Source of the DNA: Chloroflexi bacterium UBA4736
Lineage (GTDB): Bacteria > Chloroflexota > Dormibacteria > Dormibacterales > Dormibacteraceae
Assembly: GCA_002404015.1 (NCBI GenBank)
Contig: DHIW01000125.1
Span: 6,666 to 70,665, forward strand
Length of the DNA stretch: 64,000 nucleotides
Direction: 5' to 3'
The notes under the pieces were generated by a model that was not told the DNA's origin, made no database searches, and worked only from the letters and a program-made list of their open reading frames with translations. The position numbers and the translations under genes were made by a program. This document shows, in pieces, positions 26,701-34,813 of the stretch; the first letter of the stretch is position 1; each line of letters begins with the position of its first letter.

Positions 26701-28347
26701 GTGACGGACTCCCGGCTGACGATTGCTCGGGCCGTCGCGGCCGCCCTGTCCGAGGTTGGCGTCGACCACGTCTTCGGCCTCCTGGGCAGCGGCAACTTCG
26801 AGATCACCAACGCGTTCGTGGACTGCGGCGCGCGCTGGGTGCCGGCCCGCCACGAGGGCGGCGCTGTCGTCATGACCGACGCCTTCGCCCGGATCACCGG
26901 CCGCGTCCCGGCCTGCAGCGTCCACCAGGGCCCGGGCTTCACGAACACGATCACGGGGCTGGCTGAGGCCGCCAAGAGCGGGACCCCGATGCTGGTGCTC
27001 GCGGCCGACTCGCCGGACTCCGCGCTGCGCTCCAACTTCCGGGTGGACCAGGCCGGCCTGGCGAGCGCGGTGGGCGCCCTCTCCGAGCGCCTGCACTCGC
27101 CCGAGACGGCGGTCGCGGACGCGCTGCGTGCCCACCGGCGGACCCGGGAAGAGCGGCGGCCGGTCGTCCTCTCCATGCCGATCGACGTGCAGGCGGCGCC
27201 GGCGCCGGACGCCGCACCCGACCCCCCGCCGCCGGCCTGGCGGGCACCCCGGCCCAGCGCCGAATCCCTGGCTGCGGCGGGGAGACTGCTGGCCGGCGCC
27301 CGGAGGCCGCTGATCATCGCCGGCCGGGGAGCGGCCCGGGCCGCTGCCCGGCGCGACCTGGAGGCGCTCGCCGACCGCATCGGCGCGCTGCTGGCGACCT
27401 CGGCCGCCGGCCATGGCCTGTTCGCGGGGAGCCCCTGGGCGTTGGGGATCTCGGGCGGGTTTGCCTCGCCCACCGCGGCTGGGCTGATCCGAGAGGCCGA
27501 CCTGGTCCTGGCGTTCGGGGCCACGCTCAACATGTGGACCACCCGCCACGGCCGCCTGCTGGGTCCTGAGGCGAAGGTGGTGCAGGTCGACCTGGACCCC
27601 GACGCCATCGGCTCGCACCGCCCCGCGGACGTGGGGCTGATCGGCGACGCTGCCGAGACGGCGCGTGCCCTGGCGGCGCAAGTCCCGGCCCAGGCCGGCT
27701 GGAGGACGGCCGAGCTGGCCGGTCTCATCGCCGCCGGCGGCTGGCGGAACACGCCCTACAACGACGCCGGGGCGGACGGCCGCATCGATCCCCGGACGCT
27801 CTCGATACGCCTCGAGCGGATGCTCCCGGCGCAGCGCACGATCACGGTCGACTCCGGCCACTTCATGGGCTGGCCCTCCATGTACATGGAGGTGCCCGAC
27901 GAGGCCGGCTTCGTCTTCCCGCAGGCCTTCCAGGCGGTCGGCCTGGGCCTCGCCGCGGCGGTGGGCGCGGCAGTGGCCCGGCCCGACCGCCTGACCGTCT
28001 CGACCGTTGGCGACGGCGGCTTCCTGATGGGGGTGTCCGAGCTGGAGACCGCCGTCCGGCTCGGCCTTCGGATGCTGGTCGTCGCCTACAACGACGCGGC
28101 GTACGGCGCCGAGGTGCACCACTTCGGGCCCGAGGGCCGCCCGGTCCACCTGGTCCAGTTCCCGGACACGGACCTGGCCGCCATCGGCCGCGGCGCGGGC
28201 GCCCGGGCCGCCACCGTGCGCTCGCCCGACGACCTGGCCCCGATCGCGGAGTGGTTGGCCGGCGGGGCTGAAGGCGTCATGGTCGTGGACGCCAAGGTCG
28301 TGCCGACAGTCGTCGGCGAGTGGCTCCCTGAAGCTTTCGGACACTAA
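26701..28347 (+). CDS. ThDP-dependent enzyme, acetolactate synthase-like
   Basis: 548 residues. Three-domain ThDP enzyme of the acetolactate synthase/benzoylformate decarboxylase group. The N-terminal domain carries the catalytic Glu in PARHEGGAVVMTDAFARITG; a central domain follows; the ThDP-binding motif is GDGGFLMGVSELETA through VVAYND at about 438-465. No FAD-specific ALS feature or small subunit is visible, so acetolactate synthesis itself is doubtful; a decarboxylase, ligase or hydrolase of the family is possible. The start is GTG 26701, six bases after a perfect TACAAT. Confidence 0.83.
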   Translation: MTDSRLTIARAVAAALSEVGVDHVFGLLGSGNFEITNAFVDCGARWVPARHEGGAVVMTDAFARITGRVPACSVHQGPGFTNTITGLAEAAKSGTPMLVLAADSPDSALRSNFRVDQAGLASAVGALSERLHSPETAVADALRAHRRTREERRPVVLSMPIDVQAAPAPDAAPDPPPPAWRAPRPSAESLAAAGRLLAGARRPLIIAGRGAARAAARRDLEALADRIGALLATSAAGHGLFAGSPWALGISGGFASPTAAGLIREADLVLAFGATLNMWTTRHGRLLGPEAKVVQVDLDPDAIGSHRPADVGLIGDAAETARALAAQVPAQAGWRTAELAGLIAAGGWRNTPYNDAGADGRIDPRTLSIRLERMLPAQRTITVDSGHFMGWPSMYMEVPDEAGFVFPQAFQAVGLGLAAAVGAAVARPDRLTVSTVGDGGFLMGVSELETAVRLGLRMLVVAYNDAAYGAEVHHFGPEGRPVHLVQFPDTDLAAIGRGAGARAATVRSPDDLAPIAEWLAGGAEGVMVVDAKVVPTVVGEWLPEAFGH

Positions 28348-28375
28348 TCGTGGAGGCAAGAATCGTGGAGGCAAG
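28346..28375 (+). repeat. tandem 15-bp duplication carrying two Shine-Dalgarno sites
   Basis: AATCGTGGAGGCAAG is present twice with no gap (28346-28360, 28361-28375). The first copy overlaps the stop codon of the ThDP gene. Each copy contains GGAGG; the second is correctly spaced for ATG 28379. Confidence 0.8.
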
Positions 28376-28378
28376 CAA

Positions 28379-29152
28379 ATGGCTGCACTGACAGACCTCG
28401 TCCAGGCCCTCGCGGCGGGCTCGATCCGGATGATCGACCTCACCCAGCCGCTCTCGGAGCGGACCCCGATCCTCCAGCTGCCGCCGCCGTTCGCCAACAC
28501 GCCGAGCTGGAAGACGCACGAGATCAGCAACTTCGACGACCGCGGCCCGGCCTGGTACTGGAACTGGTTCGAGGGCGGTGAGCACGTGGGCACCCACTTC
28601 GACGCGCCCAACCACTGGATAACGGGCCGCGACAAGGAGAGCGTCGACCGGGTGCCGGTCAACCGCCTAATCGGCCCCGCGGTCTTGATCGACAAGTCGG
28701 CCGAGGCGGCCTCCAACCCCGACTACCTGCTGACCGTCGACGACGTCCGAGCCTTCGAGTCCGAGCACGGCCCGCTGCCGGCGGGGGGCTGGCTGCTCTA
28801 CCGCACCGGCTGGGACGCCCGGGCCGCCGACCAGGCTCAATTCTTGAACGCGAACGAGACAGGCCCGCACACGCCCGGCCTGGACCCCGCGTGTGCACGC
28901 TTCCTGGCCGAGGAGAGCCCGATCGTGGGCATCGGCGTGGAGACCGTGGGAACGGACGCCGGCGCCGCCCACTCGTTCGAGCCAGCGTTCCCGTGCCACA
29001 ACTTCATGCTCGGCGCGGGCAAGTACGGCCTCACGCAGCTCGCCAACCTCGCCCAGCTGCCGCCCACCGGCGCCGTGCTGGTGGTCATGCCGCTCAAGCT
29101 GGTGAACGGGTCCGGCAGCCCCTGCCGGGCGGTCGCGCTGGTGGAAGGCTGA
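28379..29152 (+). CDS. cyclase-family metal hydrolase (kynurenine formamidase-like)
   Basis: 257 residues of the cyclase family (Pfam Cyclase), which includes bacterial kynurenine formamidase KynB and isatin hydrolase. MIDLTQPLSERTPI at the N-terminus; metal site HVGTHFDAPNHW at about 63-74 (the family HGTHxDxPxH motif with Val at position two); IGVETVGTDAG and PCHNFML near the end. Probably hydrolyses an amide or lactam in the cytoplasm. The ATG follows a duplicated GGAGG. Likely co-transcribed with the ThDP enzyme 31 bases upstream. Confidence 0.85.
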   Translation: MAALTDLVQALAAGSIRMIDLTQPLSERTPILQLPPPFANTPSWKTHEISNFDDRGPAWYWNWFEGGEHVGTHFDAPNHWITGRDKESVDRVPVNRLIGPAVLIDKSAEAASNPDYLLTVDDVRAFESEHGPLPAGGWLLYRTGWDARAADQAQFLNANETGPHTPGLDPACARFLAEESPIVGIGVETVGTDAGAAHSFEPAFPCHNFMLGAGKYGLTQLANLAQLPPTGAVLVVMPLKLVNGSGSPCRAVALVEG

Positions 29153-29189
29153 GGTGCGATTGGGAGTTGATCGTTAGAGACCTCAAGCG

Positions 29190-29576
29190 ATGTCAAGCAG
29201 CACCGACGACCCGATCAGCGAGGCGCTTCAGAAAGGCCAACTGGTCGACATCACGACGACCGGTCGCCTGACCGGCGAGCCGCGCCGGATCGAGATCGTC
29301 TTCCACAACATCGGCGGCCGGTTCTATATCAGCGGGATGCCGTCACCCAAGAGGCGGAGCTGGCTGGCCAACGTCGAAGCCAATCCCAGCTTCATCCTCC
29401 ACCTCGAAAAAGGCGTTCAGGCCGACCTGCCGGCAACCGCCCGCGTGATCGACGACGAGAGCGAGCGGCGGGAAGTCCTACCTCATGTCGCGCGGACGTG
29501 GGGACGCGACGACGTTGACACGATGGTCCGCCAGAGCCCGTTGATCGAGGCGAAGATCCAGCCGATCGAGCGGTAG
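29190..29576 (+). CDS. DUF385/deazaflavin (F420)-dependent nitroreductase-family protein
   Basis: 128 residues. Split-barrel protein of the F420-dependent quinone/nitroreductase family: DITTTGRLTGEPRRIEIVFH, GGRFYISGMPSPKRRSWLAN (cofactor-contact region) and LHLEKGVQADLPATARVI. F420 use is family knowledge, not visible directly. ATG start 37 bases after the cyclase gene. Together with two LLM-class enzymes in the window it suggests the organism makes F420. Confidence 0.82.
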   Translation: MSSSTDDPISEALQKGQLVDITTTGRLTGEPRRIEIVFHNIGGRFYISGMPSPKRRSWLANVEANPSFILHLEKGVQADLPATARVIDDESERREVLPHVARTWGRDDVDTMVRQSPLIEAKIQPIER

Positions 29577-29613
29577 CCGGATGCGGCCGCGGTGTTGCGG
29601 CCGGACAAGAAGG

Positions 29614-30561
29614 TCACTCACGGTCCGGGACGTTACGGTCCCCGAGGACCTCGGCCAGCTTGACCGCGCCGATGCTGCCACCCGACACGATGCACGCGAT
29701 CCGGCCGCTCCCGGCCCGGCCCGAGAGCGCCGCCGCGAGTGCGGCGGCGCCGGCCCCCTCGGCGACCACGTGGCTGCGCTCGACCAGGACCCGCATCGCG
29801 TCCCTCACCTCGTCCAGGGAGACGACCAGGGAGCCGTCCAGGAGCTCCCGGGCCAGCTCCAGCATGTTGGGGAAGACCGTCCGGCTGCCGATCCCATCGA
29901 CGAATGAGGTCTGGTAGTCGACCGTGGCCACGCTGCCCGCCGCCAGCGAGGCCGCCAGTGGAGCGCCAGTCTCGACCTCCACCGCGTAGACCCGGCACTG
30001 GGGGCGCAGGGCGCGCACCGCCGTGGCGATGCCGGCCGCCAGGCCGCCACCCCCCCAGGGGATGATTACTGCGTCCAGATCGGGCTCGTCCTCGAGGAGC
30101 TCGAGGCCGATCGTGCCGTTCCCGGCCATCACCCGCTCGTCGTTGAAGGCGTGCAGGAAGGTGGCCTCGACGCCCGGATAGGAGCGGTCTGAGAATGTCT
30201 GCCACCAGCGGTCGAAGCTGACCCGGATGACCTTGGCCCCCAGGCGCTCAACTGCCGCCAGCTTGGCTTCGGGTGCCGTGTCCGGGGCGACGACGGTGCA
30301 GGGGATGCCGAGGCGGCGGGCGCACCAGGCGGCGGCCTGGGCCATGTTGCCGGCGCTGGCCGTGAGCACGCCCCGCCGCAGCTCGGAGGCCGGCAGCTGT
30401 CCGACCAGGTTGGCGGCGCCCCGGATCTTGAACGAACCGATGGGCTGGAGGATCTCCAGCTTCAGCAGCAGGTCGGTGTCGGGAAGCGGGAGGAGGGGAG
30501 TCCGGATGGCCGCCTCCATGACCCGCGGCTGCGCCGCCCGGATTGCCGCCAGGTCAAGCAA
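29614..30561 (-). CDS. threonine/serine dehydratase-like PLP enzyme
   Basis: 315 residues, fold-type II PLP enzyme. PLP lysine in GSFKIRGAANL at about 42, TASAGNMAQAAAW (family SxGNHAQ; His is Met here), the phosphate-binding GGGGLAAG at about 165-172, and Ser in IVSGGSIGA. Lacks the C-terminal ACT regulatory domain, so it is a catabolic-type or hydroxy-amino-acid dehydratase. TTG at 30561 overlaps the aldo/keto reductase stop by 8 bases, so it is second in a two-gene operon. Confidence 0.84.
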   Translation of the reverse strand: MLDLAAIRAAQPRVMEAAIRTPLLPLPDTDLLLKLEILQPIGSFKIRGAANLVGQLPASELRRGVLTASAGNMAQAAAWCARRLGIPCTVVAPDTAPEAKLAAVERLGAKVIRVSFDRWWQTFSDRSYPGVEATFLHAFNDERVMAGNGTIGLELLEDEPDLDAVIIPWGGGGLAAGIATAVRALRPQCRVYAVEVETGAPLAASLAAGSVATVDYQTSFVDGIGSRTVFPNMLELARELLDGSLVVSLDEVRDAMRVLVERSHVVAEGAGAAALAAALSGRAGSGRIACIVSGGSIGAVKLAEVLGDRNVPDRE

Positions 30562-31528
30562 TCGACTGCCCGCTGAGCGCGTCCCGCTCCTCCGCCGAGA
30601 GCTGGATCGCGAGGGCTCCGAGCGCCGGCTCGAAGTGCTCCAGTCGGCGCGGCCCGACGAGGGCCGCGGTGACGCGGGGCGAGCGGATCACCCAGGCCAG
30701 CGCCAGGGCGGCGAGCTCCACGCCGCGCTCGCCGGCCGCCTTGCGGAGGCGCTCGATCGCGTCATAGGTGGGCTGGTTGGAAAACTCCTCGTAGGGTCCC
30801 GGCCGCAGAGTCATCCGCGAGCCGGCCGGCGGCGGCTCACCTGGCCGGTACTTGCCGGTCAGCCAGCCCCCGGCCAGGGGGCTGAACGGCGTGAAGGCCA
30901 GGCCCTGGTCGGCGCAGAGCGGCAGCACCTCCCGTTCGGCCCCGCGGTGGAGCAGGTTGTACTCGTTCTGGACCCCCTCCCAGCGGGCCAGCCCCAGCCG
31001 GTCGCTGGCCCATAGGCCCCTGGCCACGTGCCAGGCCGGCTCGTTGCTGCAGCCGACGTACCTGACCTTGCCGGACCTGACCAGGTCGTCCAGGGCGCGC
31101 AGCGTCTCCTCGGGAGGCGTGTCCCAGTCCGGCTCGTGTGTCACGTAGATGTCCAGGTGATCGGTCTGCAGGCGGCGCAGGCTGCCCTCGATCTCGCGCA
31201 TGATCGCCCGCCGCGAGAGCCCGGCCGCGTTGGGCTCCGCCGACATGGCGTTGAAGAGCTTTGTCGAGAGCACGAGCTGGTCGCGCACGCCGCGGGCGGT
31301 CAGCCAGCGGCCGATCATCTCCTCCGAGGCGCCACCGCCGTAGCTGTTCGCCGTGTCGAAGTAGTTGATGCCCAGCTCTAGCGCGCGGTCCATGAGCTGA
31401 AAAGCCGCGCCCTCGTCCTCGCCCTTGCCGAACAGCTCCTTGGGCGAGCCGACGCCGCCGAAGCCGCCACACCCGAGACCGATCACGGAAACCCGAACGC
31501 CGGTCCGCCCAAAGAGCCGATACTCCAT
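30554..31528 (-). CDS. aldo/keto reductase
   Basis: 324 residues, (beta/alpha)8 NADPH-dependent reductase. Catalytic Asp and Tyr in YFDTANSYGGGASEE, Lys in LVLSTKLFN, His in YVTHEPDWDTP. The cofactor end is WVIRSPRVTAALVGPRRLEH. Resembles the YghZ/Gpr-like subgroup. ATG at 31528, with TAGACT 8 bases upstream, consistent with a leaderless transcript. First gene of the pair with the dehydratase. Confidence 0.88.
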   Translation of the reverse strand: MEYRLFGRTGVRVSVIGLGCGGFGGVGSPKELFGKGEDEGAAFQLMDRALELGINYFDTANSYGGGASEEMIGRWLTARGVRDQLVLSTKLFNAMSAEPNAAGLSRRAIMREIEGSLRRLQTDHLDIYVTHEPDWDTPPEETLRALDDLVRSGKVRYVGCSNEPAWHVARGLWASDRLGLARWEGVQNEYNLLHRGAEREVLPLCADQGLAFTPFSPLAGGWLTGKYRPGEPPPAGSRMTLRPGPYEEFSNQPTYDAIERLRKAAGERGVELAALALAWVIRSPRVTAALVGPRRLEHFEPALGALAIQLSAEERDALSGQSIA

Positions 31529-31536
31529 CCGGCGGA

Positions 31537-31542
31537 AGTCTA
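31537..31542 (-). promoter_or_regulatory. -10-like box of the aldo/keto reductase operon
   Basis: TAGACT on the minus strand, 8 bases before ATG 31528. Confidence 0.4.
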
Positions 31543-31589
31543 AGCGGCGTCCGCCGGCCCAGCTTTATCAGACCTCAGCGTCGTCGTAA

Positions 31590-31608
31590 GGGCCGGCTCC
31601 GCCGGCCC
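31590..31608. repeat. GC-rich hairpin in intergenic region
   Basis: GGGCCGGC and GCCGGCCC, a perfect 8-bp stem with a TCC loop, midway between the aldo/keto reductase start and the acyl-CoA dehydrogenase stop. No T-tract on either side; may be a structural or REP-like element. Confidence 0.5.
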
Positions 31609-31675
31609 GATTGAGTCCCGAAATTGGATCGCGCACCCACGTAATAGGTAGCCAAAAAGGGAGGTAGGGTCCGGG

Positions 31676-31700
31676 GGAGGAACCGCCAGGTTCTTCCTCC
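31676..31700 (-). terminator. possible terminator of the acyl-CoA dehydrogenase gene
   Basis: Minus-strand stem GGAGGAAGAACC / GGTTCCTCC (3-base bulge, TGGC loop) begins 8 bases after the stop at 31708. A TTTTT run follows only 18 bases later, so termination would be weak or rho-assisted. Confidence 0.4.
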
Positions 31701-31707
31701 GTCGTCT

Positions 31708-32898
31708 TCAGCGGTATGCAGGTATACCGGTTATTGCCTCGCCGATGGCGAGGGTGTGGATCTCGCTGGTGCCCTCGTACGTGACCACCGATTCCAGGTT
31801 GTTCATGTGCCGGATCACCGGGTATTCCAAGGTGATGCCGTTGGCGCCCAGCACCCCGCGCGCCTCGCGCGCGATCTCCAGTGCCGCCCGCACGTTGTTC
31901 AGCTTGCCCACGCTGACGTGCTGCGGCGCCAGCCGGCCCTCGTCCTTCATGCGGCCCAGGTGCAGGGCCAGCAGCGTCCCCTTCTCGATCTCCAGGAGCA
32001 TCTCCACCAGCTTCCGCTGGGTGAGCTGGAAGCCGGCGATCGGCTTGCCGAACTGGACCCGCGTCTTGGCGTAGTCGAGGGCCGACTCGTAGCAGGCGCG
32101 GGCCGCCCCCATCGAGCCCCAGACGATCCCGAAGCGCGCCTCGTTGAGGCAGGAGAGGGGGCCCTTCAGCCCGGTCACGCCGGGCAGCAACGCGGCCTCC
32201 GGCAGGGCGCAGTCCTCGAGGATCAGCTCCGACGTCACCGACGCGCGTAGGGAGATCTTGCGGTGGATGTCGCGGGTCGTGAAGCCCTTGGTGCCGCGCG
32301 GAACGATGAAGCCGCGAATCCCATCCTCGGAACGAGCCCAGACCACCGCGAGGTCGGCGATTCCGCCGTTCGTGATCCAGAGCTTGTTGCCGTTGAGCAC
32401 CCAATCCGGGCCCCGCTTCTTGGCCGTCGCCCGCATGCCGGCGGGGTCGCTCCCGAAGTCCGGCTCGGTGAGTCCGAAGCAGCCGATGGCCTCGCCGCGC
32501 GCCATCTTCGGGAGCCACTCCTGCTTCTGCTCCTCGGAGCCGTACTTCCAGATCGGGAACATGGCCAGCGAGCCCTGCACCGAGACGAAGCTGCGGAAGC
32601 CCGAGTCGCCGGCCTCTAGCTCCAGGCAGGCCAGGCCGTAGCTCACCGCGCTGGCGCCGGCGCAGCCATAGCCCTCGAGGTGCATGCCCAGCAGGCCCAG
32701 CTCGCCGAGCTCGGTGGCGACCTCCTTCGGGAACACCCCGTCGTCGAACCATGTCTCGATCCCGGGCAGCACTCGGTCCCGCACGTAGCCGCGCACCGTG
32801 TCGCGGATCAGCTTCTCCTCATCCGACAGGAGAGCGTCGATGTCGAGGAAGTCGGAGGGGTCGAGCCGGGCGGCCGGCTTCCTTGTGACCGTGCTCAC
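31708..32898 (-). CDS. acyl-CoA dehydrogenase, glutaryl-CoA dehydrogenase-like
   Basis: 396 residues with the three acyl-CoA dehydrogenase domains. FGLTEPDFGSDPAGM and LWITNGGIADLAVVWA (FAD contacts), RVQFGKPIAGFQLTQ, and the catalytic Glu in VTYEGTSEIHTLAIGEAITG near the C-terminus. Overall it matches GcdH (decarboxylating oxidation of glutaryl-CoA to crotonyl-CoA in Lys/Trp breakdown), but other specificities are possible. GTG at 32898. It shares a 17-bp divergent promoter with the operon starting at 32916. The electron acceptor would be ETF, which is not in the window. Confidence 0.88.
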   Translation of the reverse strand: MSTVTRKPAARLDPSDFLDIDALLSDEEKLIRDTVRGYVRDRVLPGIETWFDDGVFPKEVATELGELGLLGMHLEGYGCAGASAVSYGLACLELEAGDSGFRSFVSVQGSLAMFPIWKYGSEEQKQEWLPKMARGEAIGCFGLTEPDFGSDPAGMRATAKKRGPDWVLNGNKLWITNGGIADLAVVWARSEDGIRGFIVPRGTKGFTTRDIHRKISLRASVTSELILEDCALPEAALLPGVTGLKGPLSCLNEARFGIVWGSMGAARACYESALDYAKTRVQFGKPIAGFQLTQRKLVEMLLEIEKGTLLALHLGRMKDEGRLAPQHVSVGKLNNVRAALEIAREARGVLGANGITLEYPVIRHMNNLESVVTYEGTSEIHTLAIGEAITGIPAYR

Positions 32899-32915
32899 GA
32901 GGCTATTGTGAGCGC
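32899..32915. promoter_or_regulatory. minimal bidirectional promoter, acyl-CoA dehydrogenase / opine-DH-like operon
   Basis: Only 17 bp between two GTG starts. TATTGTG (32904-32910) reads TATTGT on the plus strand and CACAAT on the minus strand, each ending 6 bases before its own GTG. One 7-mer therefore seems to serve as -10 for both directions, predicting leaderless transcripts and mutually exclusive polymerase binding. Confidence 0.55.
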
Positions 32916-33941
32916 GTGCGGGCGGTGGCTGTGCTGGGGGGCGGACACGGCGCGCTGGCGACGGCGGGCGACCTCGCCCGCCGTGGTTTCGAGGTCCGGC
33001 TGGCCCTGCGCAACCGCCGGCGGTTCGCCGAGCTCTTCGAGACCGGCCGGCTGGCCATGACCGGCGCGGCCGGCGAGGGCGTGGCCGAGCTGGCCCTCGT
33101 CACGGACGATCCCGCCGCGGCGGCGCGGGGCGCCGAGCTGGTCCTCATCCCGCTTCCCGCCTTCGCTCAGGAGGCCATGGCGGAGCGGCTGCCCGGCGCC
33201 GTGACCGACGCCGCGCTGGTCGTGCTGATGCCGGGCAACCTGGGCTCCCAGGTCATGAAACACCAGCTCCCGCACGCGGTCTTCGCGGAGACGGCCACGC
33301 TGCCCTACGGCGCCCGCCAGCGCGGCGAGGCCAGCGTTGCCCTGTCGCTGGTCGCCGCCCACAACCCGACCGGCGTCTACCCCAGCTCCGAGACCGACGA
33401 CGCGATCGAGCTGCTGCGCGAGGTCTACCCGGCGGTGCTGCCCGTCGAGAACGTCCTCAGCGCGGCGCTGCTCAACTCCAACGCCGCGCTGCACACGCCG
33501 CTGGTCGTCATGAACGCGGGCGCCATCGAGCGCGAGGGTGCCTTCGACATCCACGTCGAGGGCACTACGCCCGGTATCAAGCGCGTCATCGCCGGCCTCG
33601 ACGACGAGCGGATGGCGCTCCGGCACGCGCTCGGCTACACCACACCGGACTGGCCGCTCATGGACTACTACGCGGACCGTGACTGGTTCTACGGCCCGGG
33701 CGCTTTCAGCAGGGTCCAGACCAACTCGGTCTGGCGCGAGAAGCTGGACTTCGAGCACCGCTACATCGCCGAGGATGTCACCTGCGGGCTCGCGCTGTGG
33801 GCCTCCGCCGGCCGCTTCACGCAGACGCCGACCCCCCTGACCGACGCCTTCCTGCGCGTCGTATCGACCCTGACCGGCGTGGACCACTACGCGGGCGGCC
33901 GCACCCTGGAGCGCCTCGGCCTGGACCCCGCCTCCCTGTGA
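32916..33941 (+). CDS. NAD(P)-dependent opine/nopaline dehydrogenase-like protein
   Basis: 341 residues. N-terminal Rossmann motif VLGGGHGALATAGDLARRG, then LVLIPLPAFAQEAMA and VVLMPGNLGSQV, and a C-terminal helical domain with AHNPTGVYPSSETDD, GTTPGIKRVIAGLDDERM and EDVTCGLALWASAG. Family members reductively couple an alpha-keto acid with an amino acid, or act on related 2-hydroxy acids; the substrate here is unknown. First gene of a seven-gene operon; its stop overlaps the LLM start (GTGA). GTG start 6 bases after TATTGT. Confidence 0.8.
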   Translation: MRAVAVLGGGHGALATAGDLARRGFEVRLALRNRRRFAELFETGRLAMTGAAGEGVAELALVTDDPAAAARGAELVLIPLPAFAQEAMAERLPGAVTDAALVVLMPGNLGSQVMKHQLPHAVFAETATLPYGARQRGEASVALSLVAAHNPTGVYPSSETDDAIELLREVYPAVLPVENVLSAALLNSNAALHTPLVVMNAGAIEREGAFDIHVEGTTPGIKRVIAGLDDERMALRHALGYTTPDWPLMDYYADRDWFYGPGAFSRVQTNSVWREKLDFEHRYIAEDVTCGLALWASAGRFTQTPTPLTDAFLRVVSTLTGVDHYAGGRTLERLGLDPASL

Positions 33942-34813
33942 CCGGCACCGGCACCGCCTTCGGTATCCAGCTGCACGGCACGTTCCCGATGCCGATGTAC
34001 GCCGAGCTGGCGCGAGCGGTGGAGGCGCAGCCTTTCGCCGAGCTGACTGTCCACGACATCGTGTGGTGGCGGCCGGTCTGGCCGATCCTGGCCCTGGTCG
34101 CGGCCAACACCGAGCGGGTGGCGGTGGGACCCGACGTGACCCACCCTTACCTGCGCCACGCCGTTGTCACGGCGTCCAACCTGGCCGGCCTCGACGAGCT
34201 CTCCGCCGGCCGCGCCGTGCTCGGCGTCGGCCGCGGCTCGCTGCTTAAGCCGCTCGGTATCTCGCGGGCAGGCTCGGAGGCGGCGGTTCGCGAGCTCGTC
34301 CAGTCGGTGCAGCGCTACCTGGCCGGAGAGGACCCTCGGGCCAACTTCCTGTGGCAGCCGCCGCGCCGGCGGATCCCGGTATTTCTCGGCGCCTTCGGGG
34401 CCCGGATGATCGAATCGGCGCTGGAGTGGGCGGACGAGATCCGGCCACCGGGCATCTGGGACCCCCGCTTCTTCGAGTCTCTGAAGGTCAGGGTCGGCGA
34501 CCGGGCGCGGCTGGGTTGTGACGTGTGGGTCGCAGTGGACTCAGACCGCGAGACGGCGCGCGACCTTGGGAGGCAGGTGCTGGGCCGCTACCTGGCCGAG
34601 ATGCCGGCCATGACCGCGTTCTACGGCGTAGATCCCCAGGCGCCGATCACGGACGCCACGCTCGACCTCTTCGTCGCGGCGGGCACGCCGGCGGACGTGG
34701 CGCGGGGCCTCGAGCGGCTGGTGGCCGCCGGCCCGTCCACGATCACGTTCTCGGGGCGCCTCGGCCACGATCCGCTGTGGGCGATCGAGGCGCTCGGGAG
34801 AATGGTCGCCTAG
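33938..34813 (+). CDS. LLM-class (F420/FMN) flavin-dependent oxidoreductase
   Basis: 291 residues from GTG 33938, chosen for the GTGA overlap with the upstream stop. Luciferase-like TIM barrel: GIQLHGTFPMPMYAELARA, GPDVTHPYLRHAVVTAS, DELSAGRAVLGVGRGSLLKP, and AAGPSTITFSG near the end. Resembles F420-dependent methylene-tetrahydromethanopterin reductase-like proteins of unknown substrate. Second gene of the 32.9-41.5 kb operon; the next start overlaps its stop by one base (TAGTG). Confidence 0.84.
   Translation: MTGTGTAFGIQLHGTFPMPMYAELARAVEAQPFAELTVHDIVWWRPVWPILALVAANTERVAVGPDVTHPYLRHAVVTASNLAGLDELSAGRAVLGVGRGSLLKPLGISRAGSEAAVRELVQSVQRYLAGEDPRANFLWQPPRRRIPVFLGAFGARMIESALEWADEIRPPGIWDPRFFESLKVRVGDRARLGCDVWVAVDSDRETARDLGRQVLGRYLAEMPAMTAFYGVDPQAPITDATLDLFVAAGTPADVARGLERLVAAGPSTITFSGRLGHDPLWAIEALGRMVA

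Noticed and set aside
26701-28347. Biosynthetic acetolactate synthase (ilvB)
   Set aside because: No small regulatory subunit or ilvC neighbour, and placement among catabolic genes; only family-level assignment is justified.
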